NCBI RefSeq assembly: GCF_013358405.1
Contig: NZ_CP054836.1
Span: 806,001-870,000 of the forward strand
Origin: Oricola thermophila
GTDB lineage: Bacteria > Pseudomonadota > Alphaproteobacteria > Rhizobiales > Rhizobiaceae
Length of the DNA: 64,000 bases
Reading direction: 5' to 3'
The notes below the pieces were generated by a model, which worked only from the letters and a program-made list of their open reading frames with translations, did not search any database and had not been told where the DNA came from. This document shows positions 30,423 through 40,072 of the stretch, one piece after another. The translations under genes and the position numbers were made by a program. The first letter of the stretch is position 1; every line of letters begins with the position of its first letter.

Positions 30423-31019
30423 ATGATGAGATTTCTGCGAGCCGGATGGATAGCAACGATGCCGCTCGCGATTGCCGGCTGTGCGGCGATTGGCGGCGTG
30501 CAGCCCACCTCTGATACCTACGAACTCGACGTGCCGACAATCAGCGACGCTGCGCCGGTGCGTGCGGGTACGCAGATCTTGATCGCGGAGCCGCAGGCCC
30601 TGAAGGCCCTCGACTCCCAGAACATCGTGGTGCGAACGGATCCGCTGACGATCCGCTATCTGGACGAGTCCCAGTGGAGTGATCGGCTGCCGCGCCTGGT
30701 GCAGATGCGGCTGGCGCAGGCGTTCCAGAATTCCGGTCGGTTCAAGGGCGTCGGATTGCCGGGGCAGGGGCTGGCGATCGATTACCAGATCGTCACCGAG
30801 ATCCGCGCATTCGGCATCGATGCCGGCAGCAATGTCGCGACCGTGGCGCTTGCGGTGAAGATATTGAACGACCGCAACGGCGTCGTCGCCAGCGAGCGGG
30901 TTTTCGAGACGCGAACCGCCGCGGGCGGTGCGGGCAATGCAGCCTATGTCGCGGCGATCGACCGCGCCTTCGCCAGTGTCGCCCGCGACGTCGTACTCTG
31001 GGTCACCGAACGCATCTAG
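30423..31019 (+). CDS. ABC-type transport auxiliary lipoprotein (PqiC-like)
   Basis: An outer-membrane-type lipoprotein of 198 residues that completes the Mla/MCE operon. The signal MMRFLRAGWIATMPLAIAGC ends in the lipobox IAGC, and the mature part has the TYELDVP opening and the APVRAGTQILIAEPQAL strand seen in this family. The ATG at 30423 places the signal correctly; a TTG at 30330, overlapping the previous stop, would add 31 polar residues before it and is not favoured. PqiC-like proteins anchor the MCE tunnel at the outer membrane. A strong terminator follows at once. Confidence 0.87.
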   Translation: MMRFLRAGWIATMPLAIAGCAAIGGVQPTSDTYELDVPTISDAAPVRAGTQILIAEPQALKALDSQNIVVRTDPLTIRYLDESQWSDRLPRLVQMRLAQAFQNSGRFKGVGLPGQGLAIDYQIVTEIRAFGIDAGSNVATVALAVKILNDRNGVVASERVFETRTAAGGAGNAAYVAAIDRAFASVARDVVLWVTERI

Positions 31020-31022
31020 AAG

Positions 31023-31053
31023 AAAAGGCCGCCGGAGAACCCGGCGGCCTTTT
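31023..31053. terminator. Bidirectional intrinsic terminator
   Basis: A 13-bp perfect stem, AAAAGGCCGCCGG (31023-31035) and CCGGCGGCCTTTT (31041-31053), with loop AGAAC. A-run and T-run flank both sides, so it can stop both the lipid-transport operon and the convergent coiled-coil gene. Confidence 0.93.
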
Positions 31054-31077
31054 GCTTCCAGTCGTGACGACAATCGA

Positions 31078-34000
31078 TCAGCGCAGCTTGCCGGCGGCGT
31101 GTGCCAGCATCGTGTAGACCTTGCCGGTATCCGACGTCAGGTAGGTCTGCGTCATGATGTTGTCGCGGTCGTTCTTGGCGATGTCGCGCAGCAGGCGCTC
31201 GAAATCGCTGATGTAGCGGTCGACCGATGCGCGGAACGCGGCATCGCTCTCGTACTTGCGCTTGATCTCGTCGAATGTCTGCTGGCCCTTGAGCGTGTAG
31301 AGGCGACGCGTGAAGACGTTTCGCTCGCCACGGCGATAGCGGTCCCACAGCTCGATGGATGCCTCGTGGTCGATGGCCCGTGCGATGTCGACAGACAGCG
31401 AGTTGAGCGACTCAACGGTGTGCAGCGGTTCACGCGGCTGGTCAACGCGCTGCGGCTGGCGCGGTGCCGGCTCATCTTCCTTTGAGGCACGGCGCAAGAG
31501 ATCGCTTACCCAGCCCCCGGACGCCGGTGCGGAATCCGCCTCGGCCATCTCGAGGCTGCCGCGCATTGCCGGCTCCTTGAGCGCAGGCTCATGCTGGGCA
31601 GCCGGTGCGGGCTTGCGCGGCGCGGGCTGCGGCGCCTGCGGCGGCGCCGGCTTGCGCGAGCGGTTCGAACCGCCATTGCCGATGTCGAAGGCACGACCCG
31701 AGCTCTCGACGATGCGAGACAGGTCCTTGAGCGCGTTGATCTGCTCGGCAACCGCGCGACGCATCGCGTTGGTGGATTCGCGCGTCTCGTCCGGCAGGTC
31801 GAGAATTCCGCGGCGCATTTCCTCGCGCGTCTCGCCAAGTTCGTGGCTCATCTCGGAGGCGATGCGGCGCATCTCAGCGGTTGCGCCCTCGAAACGCTTC
31901 AATGCGGTTTCGATTGCCTGGCCGACATTCTGTGCAACCGACTGTGCCGAACTCTGCGCGGCACTTTCGGCATCCTTGGCGGCCTGGCGAAGCTTGAGCG
32001 AGATCTCGTCGGCCGAATTGCGCGTGCGTTCCTCGATAGTGCTGAAGGAATCGACCACCATCGTTTCGTAAGTCCGCATCAGGCGGCCGATTTCCTCGGA
32101 TTTGCTGACAAGGCCTTCCGACAAGGCCTCGAGGGCCTCTCGGCGTTCCTCAAGCGTGCTGGACAGGCCGGACTGCGCGGAACCGAGCAGTTCGGATGCT
32201 GCCGACAACACCTTGCCGTGCTCCTCGAAGCGCGACGCGATGGAAGCCACTTCGTGCAGCGTGCCGGCAGAGACGTTGGTGAGCTTCGAAACGTTGGAGT
32301 CGAGCATGTTGACCGAGGCCGCAATGGATTCGGCGGCATTGGCCGTCTTGTCCGCGAACTGCGTAGTCGTGGTCTCCAGTCGCTGGTCGATCTGGCCGAG
32401 GCTGTCGGCGGCGGCGTGTATCAGCTTGCCGAGATTCGAGTTCGAGGACGACAGCCGGTCGATCATTTCGTCGACCTTCTCCGACAATCCGCTCTGAGCC
32501 TGTTCGACCGCGGACACGGTCTCGGCTGTGCGCCGTGCCATTGCCGTAATCAGGGCCGCATTCTCGGCCTTGAGGCGCTCGGTGGCCGCGGTGGTCGCTT
32601 CCTCGAGCTGCTCGGCGAGCTTGCGTCCGTCGCCGGTGAGGCGCTCGATGAGCGGCCGCGTCGAGTTCTCGATCAGATTCTCCATGTCCTTCGTGTGCGT
32701 CGACAGGAGTTCCGACAGCTCGCTGGTGCGCGACAGGAAGGTTTCCACCGCTTCCTGAGCCTTCGATCCCATTGCCTCGGTCGCTCCCGATGCCTTGGTC
32801 TCGAATGTCTCGAGCATCTCGCTGGTCAGGCGGCTGATCTCGGCGGCCTGTTCGGCCAGCCGCTTCTCGTTCGCCGCCAGTTCCTCGGAAATGCGGGCCT
32901 GGTTCTGGCCAAGCTGCTCCGAGAGGCGTTCGGCAAAGAGTTTGCCCTGACCGCCGATGGTCTCGCCGGCCTTCTCCGCCTCTTGCTCAAGCTCGCTGCG
33001 GGCCGTGTTGACGCTCTCACGCAGCGTACGCGCGACGGTGCCGGCGCTTTCCTCCAGCGTGCGGCGAACGTTCTCGAGGCCGAGGGAGAGGGCCTTCTGC
33101 ATGGTCTCCGCGCGCTCGTCGATCACGCCCGTGTTCTGCGCGAACAGGTTCTCCAGGGCCTCCGTGCTGCGCGAGAGGGCAACGATGGCAGTATTCGACT
33201 TGTCCTCGACGGCATCCGTGGCCTTGGTGATCTCCTCGATGAGAGCGGAGGAGCGCTGGCCCATCGAATCGATCAGGCGTGTCGTCTTCTCTTCCAGGGA
33301 TTCCGACAGGGCCGTCACGTTCTGGTCGAGGCGGGTCGTCCTGTCCTCGAACTCCGCCGCGCGCTGTTGCAGTCGTTCTGCAACCGACTCGACCCGGTTC
33401 TCGATGGACTCCCTGAACGCGGACGCGCTGCTGTCCAGAAGCTTGGACTGCGCCTCGAGGTCGGCCGAAAGCCGCGAAGCATGGCTGCCGACGCGGTCGA
33501 TAAGCATCTCGGCCTGGGCGTCAAAAGACTGTCCGAACTGTGTCGCGGTGCGGGCGAATTCGTCCGAGCGCGAATCCAGCGTCGTTCCGAACAGTTCCGC
33601 CTTGCTGGCCAACTCCTCCGACAGGGCGCGGGTGCGCGCATCGATGGCCTCGGCAATGCGTCCGGCTTCGGTGTCCACAGCGGAGGACAGCTTGTCGGTG
33701 GTGTGGCCGACCGCGCCGTAGATCGCCGATGTCTTTTCGTCGAGGTTCCGCAGGAATTCGGTCGACTTGCCGGAGATCGTTTCGGTGGCATTGGCCGTGA
33801 TCTCGCCGATACGTGCCGCGAAGGCCGACGAGTTCTGCTCCAGTACCTTGCTGAGCGATGTCTGCATGGCCGCGGTCTGCTCGGCGAAGGTCTGGCGCGC
33901 CTTGTCGGCAATCGCGCCGGCCTGGGCATTCCCGTGGGCATAGGTGTCGGCGATAGCGCGCGTGCGCTCGAGAAGCGTTTCGTTGATCTGCCGTGCCCGC

Positions 34001-35427
34001 GCGTCGAGTGCCGCGTTGAGCTTTTCCGTGCCGTGATTGATTGCCTGGACGCGGGTCTCGAAATCGCTGAGCAACTGCTGGCCGCGTTCGGCGAAGGTTT
34101 TCTTCAGCGTCGCCATGCGCTCGTCGAACTCGTCGGTGAGATTCGTGGCCGTCGAGGAAAGCAGCGTCACCATGTTGGTCGCGCGCGACTCCAGCGTCTC
34201 GGAGAGGCGGCGGCTCGCCTCGTCCGTCTGCTCGCTGAGGTTGGCGATGCGCATGTCGATCAGGCTGGCGAAGGTCTCGCCGGAATGGGAAATCTGGCTC
34301 GAAACCTCCTCCAGACGCGCGGCGATGGACTCGTTGACCTCCATGGAGCTCTGCTCGAGCCGATCGATGAGCGACTGGCCGGACTCGTTGATCGACAGGG
34401 TAAGCTGGGTGGAGGCGTTGCGGACGTTTTCGCGAATGAAGTCTGCGGAACCCGTCAGTTCGTCTTTCAACTGCTCATGGGCGCCGGCGATGGAAGCGCG
34501 CAGTCTCTCCGCATGGGTGATGATGCCTTCGCGCTCGTTGCCCAGATCGGTGAGCAGGGAGCGGACACGCATCTCGTTGTCGCTGTAGGCGCGCTCGAGT
34601 TCGGATACCTCCGACTGCATCATCGCTTCCAGTTCGCTGGCGCGCGCGATGGTGCGCTCGATGCCTTCGCCCATGGCGGCGACTTCGCGGCGCACGGCCT
34701 GGCCGACCGTCACGATGCGTTCCTTGGCCAGGTTTTCCGGCTCTGCGAGGCGCAGCGCGATCTCGCTCATCGAGTGGGCGGTCATGCGCATCTCGTGAGT
34801 CCTGCGGACCATGGCCGAGATGGCGAAGAACATGAAGATCGGCACGATGGTCGAGACGAGTATCGCGATCACGCCCGGCAGGTCGCGCAACTGATCGAGC
34901 GAGCGGATCTGCCAAACCTCGGGCGCATAGAGGGCATGGGCAAGCAATCCGCCGCCGACGGCCCAAACGATGCTGCCGATGATCGCGTTCCTGTGGGAGC
35001 CGGACTGGGCCGATCGGTTGAGCCGTGCGAGCAGGGCGGCATAGTCGCGCTGCGAGCCGTCATCATTGGCGGGCTGGAAATTCGTCTGCGCCGGCGTCGG
35101 CGCGACGGGCGTGCCCCTTTCGGCTGCCGCGGGCTTGTCGCCGGGCTTGTTCTTCGCTTCCTTCTCGACCGCCGGTTCCGCTTCGCGCGGCATGGCCGCG
35201 GCTGTCACCGCCTGTTCGCTCCCGGCAGATGAGACGCTGGCCGCGCGCTCTCCTTCGCCCGCTTCCTCGGCCAACTCGCTGGCTGCCGCGGCTACCTGGC
35301 TCTCGAAATCGTCAAGCGACAACTCGTCGTCGAGGCTGAGATCATCGCCCAGGCCGGCCTCAAGCGCCTCTTCCAGCGCTGCCTCCATATCCTGGTCGAT
35401 ATTTGCAGCGTTCTTGTTCACAGCCAT
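31078..35427 (-). CDS. Giant coiled-coil inner-membrane protein, GPR/RgsE (growth pole ring)-like
   Basis: A 1449-residue protein. Residues 1-145 are acidic and low-complexity (EEALEAGLGDDLSLDDELSL) then Ala/Pro-rich. Two hydrophobic segments follow at about 148-167 and 184-206. The next thousand residues are Ala/Glu/Ser/Thr-rich, apolipoprotein-like helical repeats without Pro or Gly breaks. A Pro/Lys-rich linker leads to a C-terminal folded region (TFDEIKRKYESDAAF; YISDFERLLRDIAKNDRDN). Agrobacterium GPR is a polar-ring membrane protein of the same build (about 2100 residues). The ATG at 35427 has GAGG five bases upstream; a TTG at 35445 is the alternative. Homology to GPR/RgsE is inferred from architecture and should be checked. 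Confidence 0.72.
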   Translation of the reverse strand: MAVNKNAANIDQDMEAALEEALEAGLGDDLSLDDELSLDDFESQVAAAASELAEEAGEGERAASVSSAGSEQAVTAAAMPREAEPAVEKEAKNKPGDKPAAAERGTPVAPTPAQTNFQPANDDGSQRDYAALLARLNRSAQSGSHRNAIIGSIVWAVGGGLLAHALYAPEVWQIRSLDQLRDLPGVIAILVSTIVPIFMFFAISAMVRRTHEMRMTAHSMSEIALRLAEPENLAKERIVTVGQAVRREVAAMGEGIERTIARASELEAMMQSEVSELERAYSDNEMRVRSLLTDLGNEREGIITHAERLRASIAGAHEQLKDELTGSADFIRENVRNASTQLTLSINESGQSLIDRLEQSSMEVNESIAARLEEVSSQISHSGETFASLIDMRIANLSEQTDEASRRLSETLESRATNMVTLLSSTATNLTDEFDERMATLKKTFAERGQQLLSDFETRVQAINHGTEKLNAALDARARQINETLLERTRAIADTYAHGNAQAGAIADKARQTFAEQTAAMQTSLSKVLEQNSSAFAARIGEITANATETISGKSTEFLRNLDEKTSAIYGAVGHTTDKLSSAVDTEAGRIAEAIDARTRALSEELASKAELFGTTLDSRSDEFARTATQFGQSFDAQAEMLIDRVGSHASRLSADLEAQSKLLDSSASAFRESIENRVESVAERLQQRAAEFEDRTTRLDQNVTALSESLEEKTTRLIDSMGQRSSALIEEITKATDAVEDKSNTAIVALSRSTEALENLFAQNTGVIDERAETMQKALSLGLENVRRTLEESAGTVARTLRESVNTARSELEQEAEKAGETIGGQGKLFAERLSEQLGQNQARISEELAANEKRLAEQAAEISRLTSEMLETFETKASGATEAMGSKAQEAVETFLSRTSELSELLSTHTKDMENLIENSTRPLIERLTGDGRKLAEQLEEATTAATERLKAENAALITAMARRTAETVSAVEQAQSGLSEKVDEMIDRLSSSNSNLGKLIHAAADSLGQIDQRLETTTTQFADKTANAAESIAASVNMLDSNVSKLTNVSAGTLHEVASIASRFEEHGKVLSAASELLGSAQSGLSSTLEERREALEALSEGLVSKSEEIGRLMRTYETMVVDSFSTIEERTRNSADEISLKLRQAAKDAESAAQSSAQSVAQNVGQAIETALKRFEGATAEMRRIASEMSHELGETREEMRRGILDLPDETRESTNAMRRAVAEQINALKDLSRIVESSGRAFDIGNGGSNRSRKPAPPQAPQPAPRKPAPAAQHEPALKEPAMRGSLEMAEADSAPASGGWVSDLLRRASKEDEPAPRQPQRVDQPREPLHTVESLNSLSVDIARAIDHEASIELWDRYRRGERNVFTRRLYTLKGQQTFDEIKRKYESDAAFRASVDRYISDFERLLRDIAKNDRDNIMTQTYLTSDTGKVYTMLAHAAGKLR

Positions 35428-35731
35428 TGCCGCCTCACTCAACAATCCGGCCCGCCCTTCGGGCGGCCGTACCCTCCAAAACTACAATCAGACACACCAC
35501 AAAAAGGGCGCAACTGTGTTCACAACGCGCACCGGAGTGAATGCGTATCGTAACGGGACAGGTCCCGAATTGGAACTCGCGAATGCCCCGATCCGCAAAA
35601 GTTTAAATATAAAGTTAACGCGCTTCAAACGCTGGCCTGTCCGGTTGGGCGGCGCAGGCGATGCCGTGTCCGGTTAACTTCGCGGCAGCCTTTCAATGGC
35701 ATCCTGATGACGGGTTCAACAGGCTCACGGG
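35428..35731. other. Spacer between the giant coiled-coil gene and the Hpt gene
   Basis: A divergent intergenic region of about 300 bp with a markedly AT-rich part near 35599-35621 (TTTAAATATAAAGTTAACG), likely promoter for the Hpt gene, and a short GC hairpin CCGCCC-TTC-GGGCGG near 35452 in the leader of the coiled-coil gene. No frame here looks coding. Confidence 0.45.
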
Positions 35732-36103
35732 ATGGTCATGAACGATACACCGGTTTTTGCTCCTCCGGATTCGGGAAGCGGACTTCGCTCCGAAGAACGT
35801 CCGGTCGATCTGGTTTTTCTCGCCCGCCAGACCGGCGGGGACAGGGCACTCGAGGAAGAGGTCCTGCGCCTTTTCTCTAAACAGGCAACCGTGCTCGGCA
35901 ACGAACTGCGCAGTCAGCAGGACGAGGACGCGCGCCGACGCAACGCTCATACGCTGAAGGGTGCGGCACGCGCGGTCGGCGCTTTTGGTATCGCCGAATG
36001 CGCGGTCAGGATCGAGACCGAGCCGGACAATCCGGCTCCGGTGACCGAGCTCCTTCGCGAAGTCGAAGCCGTTCGAGACTACATCGAATCCCTGCTCCGA
36101 TAG
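35732..36103 (+). CDS. Hpt (histidine phosphotransfer) domain protein
   Basis: A 123-residue single-domain protein. The phosphorylatable His is in HTLKGAARAVGA, the classic Hpt motif, within a helix bundle; the flanking sequence RLFSKQATVLGNEL is also typical. It would carry phosphate between a hybrid kinase and a response regulator. It is not ChpT (which has a dimeric HisKA-like fold). No cognate kinase is adjacent; CckA lies 8 kb away but normally uses ChpT. Starts ATG 35732 and 35738 are both possible. Confidence 0.87.
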   Translation: MVMNDTPVFAPPDSGSGLRSEERPVDLVFLARQTGGDRALEEEVLRLFSKQATVLGNELRSQQDEDARRRNAHTLKGAARAVGAFGIAECAVRIETEPDNPAPVTELLREVEAVRDYIESLLR

Positions 36104-36171
36104 GCGCCAAAGTCCCGAAAAGGTCGGGTTGCGGCATGTATACAGGTTGACATTGCCCGTCCACCGGGTAA

Positions 36172-36540
<369 letters not shown>

Positions 36541-36567
36541 CCTGTTCCCGCAGGGATAAACCGCCCG

Positions 36568-37434
36568 ATGGCATATTCCGCCGATAATGCCTTTGCGACC
36601 CGCCACTGGGCGCTTGCGCACGCGAAAAACGCGACGCTAGGCCCCAAGGGCGTGCTTATGGGCATTCTCAACGTGACGCCCGACAGCTTTTCCGATGGCG
36701 GCCAGTTGACGACCACCGGAGCCGTTGTCGCTCGCGCAGGCAAGATGGTCGAAGCGGGTGCGCAGATACTCGATATCGGCGGCGAGAGCACGAGGCCGGG
36801 CGGAGAGCCCGTCGATGCCGCAACGGAGCAGGAGCGGGTGCTGCCTGCCATCGCGTCCGTGCGCGATGCGTTGCCGGATGTGGTGCTTTCCGTCGATACG
36901 TACCGGGCAAGCACCGCGGCGAAGGCGATCGAGGCCGGGGCACATATCGTCAATGATGTATGGGGACTTCAGCGCGAGGCCGATATCGCGCGTGTCGCGG
37001 CAGACACCGGGGCGGGGCTTTGCATCATGCATACCGGCCGCGAGCGGGAAAAGCTCACCGACGTGATCGGCGATCAGCTCGCATTTTTCGAGACGTCATT
37101 GGCCATAGCGGGGAAGGCGGGGGTGCGCGACGAACAGATCGTGCTGGATCCCGGCTTCGGTTTTGCGAAGGATGCCGGCGAGAACTATGCGTTGATGGCG
37201 CGCTTCGAAGCGCTGCATGCACTGGGGTTTCCAATTCTGGTCGGCACCAGCCGCAAGCGCTTCCTGGGCCATGTCACGGGACGCGAAGCGGCGGATCGAG
37301 ATGTCGCGACGGCGGCGACCACAGCGCTGTTGCGCGCGGCGGGCGCGTCGGTATTTCGTGTTCATGATGTCGCGATCAATCACGACGCACTTGCCGTTGC
37401 GGATGCTATGATCGCCGCGCGGCGGCCGGCGTGA
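36568..37434 (+). CDS. folP: Dihydropteroate synthase
   Basis: Joins p-aminobenzoate to hydroxymethyl-dihydropterin pyrophosphate in folate synthesis; it is the target of sulphonamides. The signatures GILNVTPDSFSDGG and DIGGESTRPGGEPV are present, with DPGFGFAKD and the pterin-binding GTSRKRFLG further on. At 288 residues from ATG 36568 it is complete. It begins the folP-folB-folK run. Confidence 0.96.
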   Translation: MAYSADNAFATRHWALAHAKNATLGPKGVLMGILNVTPDSFSDGGQLTTTGAVVARAGKMVEAGAQILDIGGESTRPGGEPVDAATEQERVLPAIASVRDALPDVVLSVDTYRASTAAKAIEAGAHIVNDVWGLQREADIARVAADTGAGLCIMHTGREREKLTDVIGDQLAFFETSLAIAGKAGVRDEQIVLDPGFGFAKDAGENYALMARFEALHALGFPILVGTSRKRFLGHVTGREAADRDVATAATTALLRAAGASVFRVHDVAINHDALAVADAMIAARRPA

Positions 37435-37462
37435 CCGGCCGAAAACAGGAAACCGATTTCCG

Positions 37463-37840
37463 ATGTACCAGATTCGCATGGTGAATTGCGCGTTCTTCGC
37501 GCGCCACGGTGTTTTCGACCAGGAAGAGTTCCTGGGCCAGCGGTTCTATGTCGATGCTGTCCTCACCGTCGATCCGGGCGATGCGCTCGAAACGGACAGC
37601 ATCGAGGGCACCGTCGACTACGGGGTCGCCTTTCAGGAGATCGAAAGGATCGTCACCGGAAAGCGCCGTTTCCTGATCGAGGCGATCGCCCTGGAAATCG
37701 CCAAGGCGCTTTGCGCGCGCTTTCCGCAGATTGTTACCGCCGAAATAACCGTACGCAAACCGAATGCTCCCGTGCCAGGTGTGCTCGACCACGTGGAGGT
37801 GACCGTGGTGCATGAAGCGAAGGCGGGCACTGGTGGCTGA
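37463..37840 (+). CDS. folB: Dihydroneopterin aldolase
   Basis: Splits 7,8-dihydroneopterin to hydroxymethyl-dihydropterin and glycolaldehyde. The 125-residue protein has the FolB pattern: FFARHGVFDQEEFLGQRF with the early HGV motif, DYGVAFQEI and FLIEAIALEIAKAL containing the catalytic region, and VRKPNAPVPG near the end. It sits 28 bp after folP and overlaps folK by 29 bp. Confidence 0.95.
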   Translation: MYQIRMVNCAFFARHGVFDQEEFLGQRFYVDAVLTVDPGDALETDSIEGTVDYGVAFQEIERIVTGKRRFLIEAIALEIAKALCARFPQIVTAEITVRKPNAPVPGVLDHVEVTVVHEAKAGTGG

Positions 37841-38333
37841 GCCCGTCGTTGCCTTTCTCGGCCTCGGCGGCAATGTAGGCGATGTTGCCGATGCCATGCG
37901 CCGGGCGCTGGAACGTTTGGACAGCAATCCGGAGTGCAGCATCGGTGCCGTTTCGCGCGTCTTCCGCACTCCGCCCTGGGGACCGGTCGAGCAGGACTGG
38001 TTTCTCAACGCATGTGCGGAAATCGAAACCCGGCTGAGCGCACCCGACCTTCTGGCTCTCGTTCTCGAAACCGAGATAGCTCTCGGTCGCGTGAGGTCCG
38101 TTCGCTGGGGACCGCGCACGCTGGACATCGACATCCTGCTCTATGGCGACGCGCCGGTTTCCCTCGACAATCTGACGATTCCACATCCGCGCATGTCGGA
38201 GCGCGGATTCGTCATGGTGCCGCTGGCAGACATAGCGCCGGACATCCTCGTCGACGGACAAAGCGTGCGCGAACACGCTGCGGGATTTGCCGACGAGGGA
38301 CTGGAAGTGACGGATATCGATATTCGGCCTTGA
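37812..38333 (+). CDS. folK: 2-amino-4-hydroxy-6-hydroxymethyldihydropteridine diphosphokinase (HPPK)
   Basis: Transfers pyrophosphate from ATP to the pterin that FolP uses. The motifs AFLGLGGNVGD, FRTPPWGPVEQDWFLNAC and WGPRTLDIDILLYG, then IPHPRMSERGFV, identify HPPK. Start ATG 37812 has GGAGGTGA upstream and overlaps folB by 29 bp; a GTG at 37833 is possible. Length is 173 residues. The order of genes does not follow the order of reactions, but all three are translationally linked. Confidence 0.95.
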   Translation: MKRRRALVAEPVVAFLGLGGNVGDVADAMRRALERLDSNPECSIGAVSRVFRTPPWGPVEQDWFLNACAEIETRLSAPDLLALVLETEIALGRVRSVRWGPRTLDIDILLYGDAPVSLDNLTIPHPRMSERGFVMVPLADIAPDILVDGQSVREHAAGFADEGLEVTDIDIRP

Positions 38334-38342
38334 GGCGGCCCG

Positions 38343-38876
38343 CTATTTTACCGAACCAACCGCGACGGAATCGATGCGGTCGAGTTTCATGCCGATCACC
38401 GGCACCAGCTCGTCACCGACATTGACGGACACGGTGATGTTGAGCTGGTCCCTCGAAGCCAGCCGCGCCAGCATGGCGCCGTCAAGCTGCTTCCGCTTCA
38501 ACTTCAATACCGCGCGGTCCGGCGACACGGAGCCGGATATCACGTCCAGCCCTTCGCCCTTGGCGCCGTCCAGGAATGCGCCGATATAGGAACGGCCGTT
38601 GCGTCGAACCGTTGCGCTCATCTTCTGGGTGAAGACGCCGACGCGGCAGCCGCCGTCGAGGGTCATCCCAAGCTTGTTGTCGGGGGTGAGGCCCGAAAAC
38701 TCGCAGGTAAACTTCGTTCCCTTGTACTTGCCGGCGACGACTTCCCCCGGGCCGCGCCACTTGCCCTCGATCTGGCGAAAGAACCGTGCCTCGCGTTCGC
38801 TGGCATTCGCCGACGGAGTCGCGATTGCCGCAGAGGCAAGGGCAAGGGCGATAACGGCCATCGAACGAAAATACAT
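38343..38876 (-). CDS. Exported protein of unknown function
   Basis: A 177-residue protein that begins YFRSMAVIALALASAAI, a signal peptide with likely cleavage after ANA. The mature part starts REARFFRQIEGKWRGPGEVV, which looks like the opening strand of a beta-barrel (lipocalin or heme-binding-like) fold, and has a Cys pair (TCEFSGL; GGCRVGV). I do not recognise the family. ATG 38876 is chosen over 38918 because it places the hydrophobic core correctly and has AGGAAAG upstream. It converges on folK with a 9-bp gap. Confidence 0.75.
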   Translation of the reverse strand: MYFRSMAVIALALASAAIATPSANASEREARFFRQIEGKWRGPGEVVAGKYKGTKFTCEFSGLTPDNKLGMTLDGGCRVGVFTQKMSATVRRNGRSYIGAFLDGAKGEGLDVISGSVSPDRAVLKLKRKQLDGAMLARLASRDQLNITVSVNVGDELVPVIGMKLDRIDSVAVGSVK

Positions 38877-38998
38877 GGCAGGCGACTTTCCTGATCGGCG
38901 GTGCGGTAGGCGCATCATTGGCTTTAATGGTTAACACATGCTTTGTAAGTCGCGCCAGAGCAGGCCTTTGGCCGCTCACGAAGTATTACAGGTCGCGA

Positions 38999-40072
38999 TC
39001 AGTCGGAGTCCGCGTCGTCGTTGCCGGCCGTCAGGACGGAAAGGACAGACGAGAGTTTCGGCCGTTTTACCGCATGGAACGGGGCAGGGCGGCACACTTC
39101 CATCGCGGAGATGCCGACCCGAGCCGTCATCACGCCATTGAGCACGCCTTCTCCGAGGCGCGCCGACAGGCGCGAAGCCACTCCGTGGCCGATCACCTGC
39201 TGAACCAGTCCGTCGCCGATGCTGGCGGCGCCCGTGATCGCAAGATGGCCCAGAACCTTCCTGAACAGGCGCAGATTGCCAAAGGTGCCGCTTCGTCCGC
39301 CATACAGTTCGGCGAGGCGGCGAACGAGGCGGAAATTCTCGTAGATGACATAAGCCATGTCGAGGAATGCGCGCGGGCTCACCGCCGTCACCACGGACAC
39401 GCGCTTCGCCGCGCCCGTGACGAGCAGGAACGCGTCGCGGTCGAGGCTCCTGAACAGTTCGCGTTCGGCCAGTGCATAGAAGTCGGCGGCATCGATGATC
39501 TCGCCGTCCTGCCGGGCGAGGACGGCCCTTCCGGCGGCGGATCTCGGGTTCGACGCCATGTGGCGAAGGAGGTTGTGCGTCGCCCGCGACAACGCCTTGT
39601 CGTCGGGCGCGGCAAGAGCGGTTTCCAGTTCGCCGCGCAACCGGTCTACGGATCGCAGGCGCCATATGGCCGCGATTTCGCGGATGACCACGATCGCCAC
39701 GGTCAGCGCGATGATGCCTGCCAGTCCGAGCGACAGCCAGCCCAGCCATTCATTCCGCGCGAACAGGGCTCGCACCACTCCGTCGATCCAGAGGGAAACG
39801 GCGAGGCCGGCGAGCAGGCCGGTAGCGGCAAGGCCCAGGGAGGCGAAGGACAGTCCCCGGTGTTGCCGGTCGACCTCCTCGATCACGGCCATGTCGGTCG
39901 TCGTTTCCTCGCGCTCGAAGAAATCCTCCGGTTCCATCTCCAGCGCTGGACCCGGCGCAAAGGCGCGTGGCTTGCGCGGGGTCGGTGTCGGGGCCTGCGG
40001 GGCCGCGCTGTCGGCGGGGGCGGCCTCCGGGGTGTATGCACGCGGCTTGCGCCTCTTCGGCTTCTCATTCAT
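38999..40072 (-). CDS. ycjF: YcjF/UPF0283 (TIGR01620) membrane protein
   Basis: A 357-residue inner-membrane protein. It starts with a basic, Pro-rich cytoplasmic region and has two hydrophobic segments (about residues 100-120 GLAATGLLAGLAVSLWI and 132-155 GLAGIIALTVAIVVI), then a conserved C-terminal domain with GRAVLARQDGEIIDAADFYAL and ARLGEGVLNGVMTARVG. This pattern is UPF0283. It overlaps ycjX by 4 bp; the pair occurs together in proteobacteria and is stress-linked, but its role is not established. Confidence 0.92.
   Translation of the reverse strand: MNEKPKRRKPRAYTPEAAPADSAAPQAPTPTPRKPRAFAPGPALEMEPEDFFEREETTTDMAVIEEVDRQHRGLSFASLGLAATGLLAGLAVSLWIDGVVRALFARNEWLGWLSLGLAGIIALTVAIVVIREIAAIWRLRSVDRLRGELETALAAPDDKALSRATHNLLRHMASNPRSAAGRAVLARQDGEIIDAADFYALAERELFRSLDRDAFLLVTGAAKRVSVVTAVSPRAFLDMAYVIYENFRLVRRLAELYGGRSGTFGNLRLFRKVLGHLAITGAASIGDGLVQQVIGHGVASRLSARLGEGVLNGVMTARVGISAMEVCRPAPFHAVKRPKLSSVLSVLTAGNDDADSD

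Noticed and set aside
31591..35232. Very long open frame (about 1200 codons) opposite the giant coiled-coil gene
   Set aside because: It is the antisense shadow of a low-complexity, GC-biased gene; no start context, no family, and the minus strand encodes a coherent protein with membrane segments.
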